NCBI GenBank assembly: GCA_964017045.1
Contig: OZ024799.1
Coordinates: forward strand, 29,213,596-29,277,595
Source: Omphiscola glabra
Lineage: Eukaryota; Mollusca; Gastropoda; Lymnaeidae
Length of the DNA stretch: 64,000 bases
Reading direction: 5' to 3'
The notes beneath the pieces are model-generated. The model was not told the origin of the DNA, did no database searches, and saw nothing but the letters and a program-made list of their open reading frames with translations. The position numbers and the translations under genes were made by a program. Below, piece after piece: positions 49,355-60,884 of this stretch (positions are counted from its first letter, which is position 1; each line of letters opens with the position of its first letter).

Positions 49355-49370
49355 GGTCCTTTTTAGGACC
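49355..49370 (+). terminator. Histone mRNA 3' stem-loop, copy 8
   Basis: GGTCCT-TTTT-AGGACC, 45 nt after the stop. It is the last consensus feature before the divergent patch begins at 49416. Confidence 0.85.
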
Positions 49371-49415
49371 ATATCATTATACCAGAGGATTGTTGCAAGA
49401 CTTTTAACCAATCTC

Positions 49416-51590
49416 CTTAATCTTAATACCGCTGCCTTGCTCTGCTACGTTTCTTGAGAATCTATTACTATTACTCATCTCTTTGCACTTTCGTTGTATC
49501 TTTGACAATACACATACTCCAACCCTCTCATTTGAAGGTTCTCGCTGCTCCGGGTTCCCCAGTTTTTATTAAATTAGGATAATTAAATGTTAGCCTTCGG
49601 TATGATTAATCTTAAAGAAAACAAACAAAAAATTCTTTATGTGCAAAAATGGAATTAATAAAATTAATTGAATAAACCTAGATTCCCCGCATTTAAAAAA
49701 AAAAAAGTTTAAAACAAAAATAATATAAATATGACAATTTGTTAGGCCCCCACCCACTGTTTACCGTACCTTTGCCTTAAAATAATATATATGATAAAGA
49801 GGCCATCATGCAGTTGGGAGCAGAGTTCGCATAGAATTAATCATATATCATAAGATGACAGCAAGACGTCGAGCAATAATAAATATCGCATTGCTTACCG
49901 ACAGAGTGAAAGTCTGACTTCTTGTAGATGACCGAAAGCCTTAATGACTTTCAGCTGAAGCCGAAAATAAACCGAAATAAATAAGTATTTAAAAAGATTG
50001 AACAGCATTGTTCTTCTAGACTCCATAGCAATGTTTAACTTTAATTGAGGGTCCGGTGCTAAATGTATTCATATCTTGAAATTCGTCATCATCATGCTCA
50101 TAAACATGGTTATTGACGAAATAACAAGGGTGTACATGTATCAAAAAAGGTAATAATGGGGGAGACTGCAATCAGGTTAGCACAATAGGAAATTAGTAGA
50201 ACACAGTAAGGTTAAACCTGATAAAAGGAACGCAACAAAACAACGAACGTGTCGGCAGGAAGCCTTCATCAGCGAACAAACACAAATACGAATAAAATGA
50301 GAATGTATAAAAAATATATATATAATATAGCACTTAGCTAAAAAGTAGTATCCAAGGGGGCAGCAAATGATTAGTGACAGAAAGTAAGTGGGAGAAAGGT
50401 TTAAATAGGGAAGAGTGAAAGAAAAGAGGAGAAGTAAGTCCACTGCGATAGGTCGTGACGTGGAGGGGCGGAGCTAGGTTCAAACAGTGAATAGAGACAT
50501 GACATTTAAACCATGTGGGTACAAGGTGTCTTTTGCAATTAAGATGTCTTTTGCAATTCTCCGTCGACACCCATCAGAAGAACTATTTTAAGAGACCTAG
50601 TTTTAAAACAATTCCCCCCACCAATGGGGGTGAGGTAGGTTGGTCACCGAACGAAATAACTACGCCACCAGCACGGTAAGACTAATGTGTTGGTACTAGG
50701 CTTAATATTAATACAGCGATATCTTTCCAGCTATTTATGAAAACACAAGGCATTCGTATGACGAAAACCGCAAAAAAAAAATTGTTTTGATATTTGTATA
50801 GAGTTAAACTGGTAAAAGCCAAAGTATTCAACAGATGTTTATTTATTAATATTCACGATGATCTCAAAAAAAAAAAAAAAAAAAAAAACTGATATTTTCC
50901 CCATCATTTTTTGATGTATGTAGAATGTACGCATGGACGATTTTTAAAATAACTTAATATTTTGTTTTCTGTCGAAAGTCTCGTTAAGCTTTTTGTTTCG
51001 GCTTCGGTTTCGACCGAAATCAGAAAATCATTTTCGGTCGGTCTCTAGTTGTAATATCTGATGAAATGTATGCCTCTCTATAATTTATAAGCTCGTTCTA
51101 AAGTTTCATACAATTAATTCCTTTGACGGTATAATACATCGGCACAATACAAAGATCTTTTGATGAGGTAGAGTGAAGGGAAGATTTCAGGAACTAATTC
51201 AATATGACGTCACATAATGTATTTCTCATGTAATAAATATGCAGACATTGTTTCGAGGAGAGGTGAAGGGGAAAAAAGAAAGGGAAAATGTTTTAAATGG
51301 ATTTTAAAATTATTAAAATTTACATTTTTTATTGTGTTGATTTTTCAAAAAAGATTGCATAACAGAAAGAAGGAAAGGGGCGCCACCGCATAAAATTCCT
51401 CTCGGTTGCCCTGTAAAAAGTTTGGTTCAGTTGTCTCTCCGTGTTCATACACCTAAAGCAGCAGTCTTACAATGAGTTAAAAAAAATTACTTTTTGGCAA
51501 ACATCTTAATAACGTAGGATTGCCGGTACGTGCCGATTTTAAAAATTATGTATTTACCTATTTACTCTGTTTGTGGGGGGGGGGGGGGGG
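49416..51590. repeat. Divergent spacer patch in unit 8
   Basis: Aligned by eye to the same interval of units 2-7, this segment has frequent single-base changes (for example CTGCTACGTT, CACTTTCGTT, GTTAGCCTTCGG, AGTCTGACTTC). Its G-tract near 51576-51590 is uninterrupted, where others have GGGGGAGGGGGGG. The change is abrupt on both sides. The open frames inside it (50177-50443 and 50334-50570, minus) arise from its indels and look like nothing known. Confidence 0.85.
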
Positions 51591-54208
51591 AAATTATAAT
51601 AGACTGATGACGTCACGCAATAAAGACTAAAGAGCGACAGATAATATATAAATATGTTGCCAGTGAAGTGGGAGGTCTGCTGGATATGACATCAAATATT
51701 AATTGGGTGGTTTATAGAAGAGTTTTGACACCCAAGTATCTCGTTTCTTCATTGGATATTGTCGTTGTCCAGGAGATTCTGTTTAACCATCGTAATTTTA
51801 GAGCAATGGGGAATTTCCTATACCGTGTGTTAGACAAGTTGTGAAAAAAATGGCATCGCACTTCTGACAAACAAACAAATCAGATTGATGAAAATCTTTC
51901 ATTTTTTTCTGTTTTTAACTTTATCTCGCAAAACGCTTAAGCTTTACAAATAGTAAAGATAAATAGATTTTTTAAAAACTAAACAGATAGTAATTGTATT
52001 TAACAATTTAATTTCTGACTAATGTTACGCCCCCTGAGGTTTTAAAGGAATTTGAACAGGCCCGTCGTGGTCTAGGGCACACTGCGGCAACCTACGGTAC
52101 GCGTGTCAGGCTTGGCACGCATAGAGATTTTCATTGATACGTGGAAGACCAAAAAGAAAATTATAAAATAAAATTATAAAATGACTACAAATGCGTCAAA
52201 AATTGATCCTACATTTTAAAATTATTTTTTCGATACCCGGTAACTAGCGAAGCTCTGTGTAAAAATAAGCATACATTTATATATTAAACAGTTAAATAAC
52301 AACAACAAAAAAAAGGCTTAACTACATTAAGCTGGAAGTGTGTATGTGTGTGTGTGGGGGGGGGGGGGTTAGTGGTGTTGGCACAGCTTTTTCTTTGCAT
52401 ACATGCTTGCTGAGAACAAGTAGACCTACCACTATTAATACTATTATCAGCAGAATCTGAAGTTCTTTATTTCATTTTACTACATGTTTTCTTGTACTTG
52501 TACTGAACAAATAATAGGGGGAAAATTAATTATACATTTGGTCTTAATGTAGGCTCTAAATGTTAGTTATCTATACAAAAATTAGACTAAATAAAGGGAT
52601 GTGTCATCTGTACATTTGCTGTCTCAATGCGCTCCTACCCGTAGCCGTAGGTCCTTAAATATTTACTTAGCAGTGATAGCAGGTATCAGGTATCATTTAA
52701 AATTTGCTTCTTAAATTAAAAAAAAAGAGTAAAAAGTATGTTGCCGACACCTTGGCTACATGGAAAAAAAATAATTTTATGGTTTTATACGATATATATA
52801 TATATTAAAATATGCTTTTGTTTTTTCTTTCTGATTCTAAATCAAGTTCAGAAGCCGATACTGTAAAAAAAAAAAAAAGGAGCCCCAGATTCCATTACAA
52901 AAATGTAGAAGATCTGCTGAGACAAAAAAGGAAATTTATCAGTGTCTTCACATTTCCATTGAGGAAAAAATGCATTTAGATGTATTATTTTTAATGCAAC
53001 ACTTTTCATTAACTTAATTATTAATAGTAATAGCAATAGGTCTATAGAGTTAATCGAGTCATATAATTTGGCAATTTGGTAGATTTCTATCAATCAATGA
53101 TCAATCGTAGTAGTAGTAGTACTAGAAGTAAAGTAGAAGCTACTCTCCGGCGTCTATGCATACAAACAAGATAAACCACAAACACAAAAATCTTAACAAA
53201 AATGTTGAAAAATAAACTAAGTCAAGTTAAATAGATGTAAAAGCATTTAATAATGGTGATGAAATACACTTAAGCTAGCAGTGTCAGTGAATTTATTTTA
53301 CGTTTTAATTTGGAACATGCCTTTAAAAAATGGCGACTCAATTTCGCCACTTCTCATCTACCCGATACTTCCTCAACAAACAAACAACTTAAACAAGTAA
53401 AATTGAGAATCAAAATGTGTTTTTATTTAATACATTCATAAAAAATCAACAAAGTCATAATAATGAAAATATATTCCAAACTGTTATTATTAAGATGAAG
53501 CATTATAATTACCCGAAAACGTTGCTACTTTAACTTCGCAACGTCGACCGCCATAATGATAATGGACCACTAGTCAATAGCTTTACATTGCTGTATTATT
53601 TCAAAATATTTGAATTATTTGGGGCCATTTATAATAAACTGATGAGGAATAAAAAATCAAAACTAATAAAGCTGCCAGTTGTTTCTTTTAAAGCTATATT
53701 GTTACAATAGTTTATTAATGAAATGAAATATTTTGAGTAGGCCCGTAGTCTGAATAGATTAAAAATGTGCTGTTACCATCGTGAAAAACAATTATTTTCT
53801 TATTCAAAAAGGGGATAGACGAGACAAGCTGTGCAAAAAAACTTAAGAAATTTGAATTTCTAATGTATTTTAATCATTATATTTGTGATAAATTGCTTAA
53901 ATGTATTTATTTAATTTTTTCTTAAAATGTCATCTTAAGTTTTTAGTGAGAAAATTTCTGGAAAACAGTCAATTTGGATAACAATTCATGTGAGACAAAC
54001 ATTTTATTTGATACTAAATAAATTTTCATCATATTTTAAATTAAAAGTGATAAATGCGATAAGTATTTGCATCGCGGTGTATTTGTATTTTAATTTTAAA
54101 ATACAGCACATAGTACAAAAATTGTAATTTTCATCGGCATCCATGACAGCCGGCCAAGTCGAAACTGTGTGTGACGTAGTTGCTCTCCGATATGTTCGCG
54201 CAACCCGA

Positions 54209-54245
54209 TATAAGCGAACGGTTCTCGACAGAGTGTTATTCACTC
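54209..54245 (+). promoter_or_regulatory. Core promoter of H1 copy 9
   Basis: TATAAG plus initiator, same spacing as copy 2. Confidence 0.75.
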
Positions 54246-54322
54246 CAGGTCGCTCGTTTTCCGCACTTCGCCTCTTTTTAGCTACAATCGCCTCAGTTAT
54301 AACGATAAATAAACAAATCAGA

Positions 54323-54961
54323 ATGTCTGACTCTGATGTTGCCGCTCCCGCACCAGCTGCCGCCCCAGCAAAAGTGAAGGCACCCAAGAAGAAAGCCGCT
54401 TCTGCCAAGCCAAAGACAGCCGCCTCTCATCCCCAATACAAAGTGATGATTGCTGCAGCTATTACAGCATTGAAGGAACGTGGTGGCTCCTCCCGCCAGG
54501 CTATCCTCAAGTACATCACCGCCAACTACAAAGTAGGAGACAATCCCACCGCCATCAACGCTCGCCTCAAGGCAGCCCTCAAGGCTGGAGTTAAAGCTGA
54601 CGCTCTTAAACAGTCCAAAGGCACTGGCGCCGCTGGATCCTTTCGCCTGGGAGAGAAAGCTGAGAAGAAACCCAAAGTCAAGAAAGTTGCTGAGAAAAAG
54701 CCCAAGTCACCGAAGAAAGTCACAAAAGCCGCTAAGCCTAAGAAACCCGCCGCTGCCAAGAAAGCCCCTAAGTCTCCAAAGGCCAAGAAGCCGGCTGCAC
54801 CCAAGAAGGCTAAATCTCCCAAGAAGCCTGCTGCTGCCAAGCCCAAGAAGCCAAAGAGCCCCAAGAAGCCAGCGGCTGCCAAACCAAAGGTTGCCAAGAA
54901 ACCCGCTGCAGCCAAAAAGCCCAAAGCTGCCAAGAAGACGCCCGCTGCCAAGAAAGAATAA
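54323..54961 (+). CDS. H1: Histone H1, copy 9
   Basis: Intact consensus H1, 212 residues with Ala94, start at the MSDSDV ATG. It lies only 5652 bp after copy 8 because of the deletion in the intervening spacer. It does not carry the copy-8 Val94 change although its downstream spacer shares variants with unit 8, so any exchange between the two did not include the coding region. Confidence 0.95.
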   Translation: MSDSDVAAPAPAAAPAKVKAPKKKAASAKPKTAASHPQYKVMIAAAITALKERGGSSRQAILKYITANYKVGDNPTAINARLKAALKAGVKADALKQSKGTGAAGSFRLGEKAEKKPKVKKVAEKKPKSPKKVTKAAKPKKPAAAKKAPKSPKAKKPAAPKKAKSPKKPAAAKPKKPKSPKKPAAAKPKVAKKPAAAKKPKAAKKTPAAKKE

Positions 54962-55006
54962 ATTTATTCTTTCATTACCTTTTCATATTTTTTCCCCACT
55001 AAACTA

Positions 55007-55022
55007 GGTCCTTTTTAGGACC
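55007..55022 (+). terminator. Histone mRNA 3' stem-loop, copy 9
   Basis: GGTCCT-TTTT-AGGACC, 45 nt after the stop. Confidence 0.85.
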
Positions 55023-58000
55023 ATATCATTATACCAGAGGATTGTTGCAAGACTTTTAACCAATCTCTTTAATCTTAATACCGCTGCCTTGCTCTGCTCC
55101 GTTTCTTGAGAATCTATTACTATTACTCATCTCCTTGCACTTTGGTTGTATCTTTGACAATACACAAACATACTCCAACCCTCTCATTTGAAGGTTCTCG
55201 CTACTCCGGGTTCCCCAGTTTTTATTATTAAATTAAGATAATTAAATGTTACCCTTCGGTATGATTAATCTTTAAAGAAAAATAAAAAAATTCTTTATGT
55301 GCAAAAATGGAATTAATAAAATTAATTGAATAAACCTAGATTCCCCGCATTTAAAAAAAAAAAAAGTTTAAAAACAAAAATAATATAAATATGACAATTT
55401 GTTAGGCCCCCACCCACTGTTTACCGTACCTTTGCCTTAAAATAATATATATGATAAAGAGGCCATCATGCAGTTGGGAGCAGAGTTCGCATAGAATTAA
55501 TCATATATCATAAGATGACAGCAAGACGTCGAGCAATAATAAATATCGCATTGCTTACCGACAGAGTGAAAGTCTATTTCTTGTAGATGACCGAAAGCCT
55601 TAATGACTTTCAGCTGAAGCCGAAAATAAACCGAAATAAATAAGTATTTAAAAAGATTGAACAGCATTGTTCTTCTAGACTCCATAGCAATGTTTAACTT
55701 TAATTGAGGGTCCGGTGCTAAATTTATTCATATCTTGAAATTCATCATCATCATGCTCATAAACATGGTTATTGACGAAATAACAAGGGTGTACATGTAA
55801 CAAAAAAGGTAATAATGGAGGAGACTGCAATCAGGTTAGCACAATAGGAAATTAGTAGAACACAGTTAGGTTAAACATGATAAAAGGAACGCAACAAAAC
55901 AACGAACGTGTCGGCAGGAAGCCTTCATCAGCGAACAAACACAAATACGAATAAAATGAGAATGTATAAATAAATATATATATAATATAGCACTTAGCTA
56001 AAAAGTAGTATCCAAGGGGGCAGCAAATGATTAGTGACAGAAAGTAAGTGGGAGAAAGAAAAGAGGAGAAGTAAGTCCACTGCGATAGGTCGTGACGTGG
56101 AGGGGCGGAGCTAGGTTCAAACAGTTAATAGAGACATGACATTTAAACCATGTGGGTACAAGGTGTCTTTTGCAATTAAGATGTCTTTTGCAATTCTCCG
56201 TCGACACCCATCAGAAGAACTATTTTAAGAGACCTGGTTTTAAAACAATTCCCCCCACCAATGGGGGTGAGGTAGGTTGGTCACCGAACGAAATAACTAC
56301 GCCACCAGCACGGTAAGACTAATGTGTTGGTACTAGGCTTAATATTAATACAGCGATATCTTTCCAGCTATTTATGAAAACACAAGGCATTCGTATGACG
56401 AAAACCGCAAAAAAAAATTGTTTTGATATTTGTATAGAGTTAATAACTGGTATTTGGGTGAAAATTGGTACTATTAGATCCACAATGATTATTGTACCGG
56501 TAGGTATATTTTCTAGAATATAATTATATTATAAAAGCAAAGGGCGCTCAATGTTTCTTTTTTGCACGAATTTAGCACACCCCCCCCCCCCCCACAAACG
56601 GGTCCAAATTTTCTCTTACCATACTACTTAATAAAAAAATTTAATAAGAAATTTAAATTGCTTTTACATTAAACTGGTAAAAGCCAAAGAATTCAACAGA
56701 TGTTTATTTATTAATATTCACGATGATCTCAAAAAAAAAAAAAAAAAAAAAGAACTGATATTTTCCCAATCATTTTTTGATGTAAGTAGAATGTACGCAT
56801 GGACGATTTTTAAAATACCTTAATATTTTGGTTTCTGTCGAAAGTCTCGTTAAGCTTTTGGTTTCGGCTTCGGTTTCGACTGAAATCAGAAAATCATTTT
56901 CGGTCGGTCTCTAGTGGTAATATCTGATGAAATTTATGCCTCTCTATAATTTATAAGCTCGTTCTAAAGTTTCATACAATTAATTCCTTTGACGGTATAA
57001 TACATCGGCACAATACAAAGATCTTTTGATGAGGTAGAGTGAAGGGAAGATTTCAGGAACTAATTCAATATGACGTCACATAATGTATTTCTCATGTAAT
57101 AAATATGCAGACATTGTTTCGAGGAGAGGTGAAGGGGAAAAAAGAAAGGGAAAATGTGTTAAATGGATTTTAAAATTATTAAAATTTACATTTTTTATTG
57201 TGTTGATTTTTCAAAAAAGATTGCATAACAGAAAGAAGGAAAGGGGCGCCACCGCATAAAATTCCTCTCGGTTGCCCTGTAAAAAGTTTGGTTCAGTTGT
57301 CTCTCCGTGTTCATACACCTAAAGCAGCAGTCTAACAATGAGTTAAAAAAGATTACTTTTTGGCAAACATCTTAATAACGTAGGATTGCCGGTACGTGAC
57401 GATTTTAAAAATTATTTATTTACCTATTTACTCTGTTTGTGGGGGAGGGGGGGAAATTATAATAGACTGATGACGTCACGCAATAAAGACTAAAGAGCGA
57501 CAGATAATATATAAATATGTTGCCAGTGAAGTGGGAGGTCTGCTGGATATGACATCAAATATTAATTGGGTGGTTTATAGAAGAGTTTTGACACCCAAGT
57601 ATCTCGTTTCTTCATTGGATATTGTCGTTGTCCAGGAGATTCTGTTTAACCATCGTAATTTTAGAGCAATGGGGAATTTCCTATACCGTGTGTTAGACAA
57701 GTTGTGAAAAAAATGGCATCGCACTTCTGACAAACAAACAAATCAGATTGATGAAAATCTTTCATTTTTTTCTGTTTTTAACTTTATCTCGCAAAACGCT
57801 TAAGCTTTACAAATAGTAAAGATAAATAGATTTTTTTAAAACTAAACAGATAGTAATTGTATTTAACAATTTAATTTCTGACTAATGTTACGCCCCCTGA
57901 GGTTTTAAAGGAATTTGAACAGGCCCGTCGTGGTCTAGGGCACACTGCGGCAACCTACGGTACGCGTGTCAGGCTTGGCACGCATAGAGATTTTCATTGA

Positions 58001-60070
58001 TACGTGGAAGACCAAAAAGAAAATTATAAAATAAAATTATAAAATGACTACAAATGCGTCAAAAATTGATCCTACATTTTAAAATTATTTTTTCGATACC
58101 CGGTAACTAGCGAAGCTCTGTGTAAAAATAAGCATACATTTATATATTAAACAGTTAAATAACAACAACAAAAAAAAGGCTTAACTACATTAAGCTGGAA
58201 GTGTGTATGTGTGTGTGTGGGGGGGGGGGGTTAGTGGTGTTGGCACAGCTTTTTCTTTGCATACATGCTTGCTGAGAACAAGTAGACCTACCACTATTAA
58301 TACTATTATCAGCAGAATCTGAAGTTCTTTATTTCATTTTACTACATGTTTTCTTGTACTTGTACTGAACAAATAATAGGGGGAAAATTAATTATACATT
58401 TGGTCTTAATGTAGGCTCTAAATGTTAGTTATCTATACAAAAATTAGACTAAATAAAGGGATGTGTCATCTGTACATTTGCTGTCTCAATGCGCTCCTAC
58501 CCGTAGCCGTAGGTCCTTAAATATTTACTTAGCAGTGATAGCAGGTATCAGGTATCATTTAAAATTTGCTTCTTAAATTAAAAAAAAAGAGTAAAAAGTA
58601 TGTTGCCGACACCTTGGCTACATGGAAAAAAAATAATTTTATGGTTTTATACGATATATATATATATTAAAATATGCTTTTGTTTTTTCTTTCTGATTCT
58701 AAATCAAGTTCAGAAGCCGATACTGTAAAAAAAAAAAAAAGGAGCCCCAGATTCCATTACAAAAATGTAGAAGATCTGCTGAGACAAAAAAGGAAATTTA
58801 TCAGTGTCTTCACATTTCCATTGAGGAAAAAATGCATTTAGATGTATTATTTTTAATGCAACACTTTTCATTAACTTAATTATTAATAGTAATAGCAATA
58901 GGTCTATAGAGTTAATCGAGTCATATAATTTGGCAATTTGGTAGATTTCTATCAATCAATGATCAATCGTAGTAGTAGTAGTACTAGAAGTAAAGTAGAA
59001 GCTACTCTCCGGCGTCTATGCATACAAACAAGATAAACCACAAACACAAAAATCTTAACAAAAATGTTGAAAAATAAACTAAGTCAAGTTAAATAGATGT
59101 AAAAGCATTTAATAATGGTGATGAAATACACTTAAGCTAGCAGTGTCAGTGAATTTATTTTACGTTTTAATTTGGAACATGCCTTTAAAAAATGGCGACT
59201 CAATTTCGCCACTTCTCATCTACCCGATACTTCCTCAACAAACAAACAACTTAAACAAGTAAAATTGAGAATCAAAATGTGTTTTTATTTAATACATTCA
59301 TAAAAAATCAACAAAGTCATAATAATGAAAATATATTCCAAACTGTTATTATTAAGATGAAGCATTATAATTACCCGAAAACGTTGCTACTTTAACTTCG
59401 CAACGTCGACCGCCATAATGATAATGGACCACTAGTCAATAGCTTTACATTGCTGTATTATTTCAAAATATTTGAATTATTTGGGGCCATTTATAATAAA
59501 CTGATGAGGAATAAAAAATCAAAACTAATAAAGCTGCCAGTTGTTTCTTTTAAAGCTATATTGTTACAATAGTTTATTAATGAAATGAAATATTTTGAGT
59601 AGGCCCGTAGTCTGAATAGATTAAAAATGTGCTGTTACCATCGTGAAAAACAATTATTTTCTTATTCAAAAAGGGGATAGACGAGACAAGCTGTGCAAAA
59701 AAACTTAAGAAATTTGAATTTCTAATGTATTTTAATCATTATATTTGTGATAAATTGCTTAAATGTATTTATTTAATTTTTTCTTAAAATGTCATCTTAA
59801 GTTTTTAGTGAGAAAATTTCTGGAAAACAGTCAATTTGGATAACAATTCATGTGAGACAAACATTTTATTTGATACTAAATAAATTTTCATCATATTTTA
59901 AATTAAAAGTGATAAATGCGATAAGTATTTGCATCGCGGTGTATTTGTATTTTAATTTTAAAATACAGCACATAGTACAAAAATTGTAATTTTCATCGGC
60001 ATCCATGACAGCCGGCCAAGTCGAAACTGTGTGTGACGTAGTTGCTCTCCGATATGTTCGCGCAACCCGA

Positions 60071-60107
60071 TATAAGCGAACGGTTCTCGACAGAGTGTTA
60101 TTCACTC
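60071..60107 (+). promoter_or_regulatory. Core promoter of H1 copy 10
   Basis: TATAAG plus initiator, same spacing as copy 2. Confidence 0.75.
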
Positions 60108-60184
60108 CAGGTCGCTCGTTTTCCGCACTTCGCCTCTTTTTAGCTACAATCGCCTCAGTTATAACGATAAATAAACAAATCAGA

Positions 60185-60823
60185 ATGTCTGACTCTGATG
60201 TTGCCGCTCCCGCACCAGCTGCCGCCCCAGCAAAAGTGAAGGCACCCAAGAAGAAAGCCGCTTCTGCCAAGCCAAAGACAGCCGCCTCTCATCCCCAATA
60301 CAAAGTGATGATTGCTGCAGCTATTACAGCATTGAAGGAACGTGGTGGCTCCTCCCGCCAGGCTATCCTCAAGTACATCACCGCCAACTACAAAGTAGGA
60401 GACAATCCCACCGCCATCAACGCTCGCCTCAAGGCAGCCCTCAAGGCTGGAGTTAAAGCTGACGCTCTTAAACAGTCCAAAGGCACTGGCGCCGCTGGAT
60501 CCTTTCGCCTGGGAGAGAAAGCTGAGAAGAAACCCAAAGTCAAGAAAGTTGCTGAGAAAAAGCCCAAGTCACCGAAGAAAGTCACAAAAGCCGCTAAGCC
60601 TAAGAAACCCGCCGCTGCCAAGAAAGCCCCTAAGTCTCCAAAGGCCAAGAAGCCGGCTGCACCCAAGAAGGCTAAATCTCCCAAGAAGCCTGCTGCTGCC
60701 AAGCCCAAGAAGCCAAAGAGCCCCAAGAAGCCAGCGGCTGCCAAACCAAAGGTTGCCAAGAAACCCGCTGCAGCCAAAAAGCCCAAAGCTGCCAAGAAGA
60801 CGCCCGCTGCCAAGAAAGAATAA
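60185..60823 (+). CDS. H1: Histone H1, copy 10
   Basis: Intact consensus H1, 212 residues, start at the MSDSDV ATG at 60185, 5862 bp after copy 9. No coding difference from copies 2-7 and 9 was noticed. Being fully homogenised, it shows that the right edge of the window is not close to the end of the array, in contrast to the diverged copy 1. Confidence 0.95.
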   Translation: MSDSDVAAPAPAAAPAKVKAPKKKAASAKPKTAASHPQYKVMIAAAITALKERGGSSRQAILKYITANYKVGDNPTAINARLKAALKAGVKADALKQSKGTGAAGSFRLGEKAEKKPKVKKVAEKKPKSPKKVTKAAKPKKPAAAKKAPKSPKAKKPAAPKKAKSPKKPAAAKPKKPKSPKKPAAAKPKVAKKPAAAKKPKAAKKTPAAKKE

Positions 60824-60868
60824 ATTTATTCTTTCATTACCTTTTCATATTTTTTCCCCACTAAACTA

Positions 60869-60884
60869 GGTCCTTTTTAGGACC
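60869..60884 (+). terminator. Histone mRNA 3' stem-loop, copy 10
   Basis: GGTCCT-TTTT-AGGACC, 45 nt after the stop. Confidence 0.85.

Larger units (their letters stand above)
46560..52209 (+). repeat. H1 array unit 8 (short, divergent spacer)
   Basis: 5650 bp, about 220 bp shorter than its neighbours. The upstream half and gene are consensus-like. From 49416 to about 51590 the spacer is a divergent patch with many substitutions, a 23-bp insertion (50399-50421), a 229-bp deletion with its junction at 50805/50806, and a 9-bp deletion (TTTCAGGAAC near 51186). Beyond about 51590 the sequence returns to consensus apart from ATTTTTTAAAAAC near 51970. Confidence 0.93.
52210..58072 (+). repeat. H1 array unit 9
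   Basis: A 5863-bp unit. It shares two variants with the unit-8 divergent patch: AAAG at 55277 and the 9-bp deletion giving GATTTCAGGAAC (57049-57060). It also has GGAGGAG (55819), as in units 3 and 4. The rest is consensus. Confidence 0.93.

Noticed and set aside
50177..50570. Two minus-strand frames unique to unit 8
   Set aside because: They are created by indels in the divergent patch and match nothing known.
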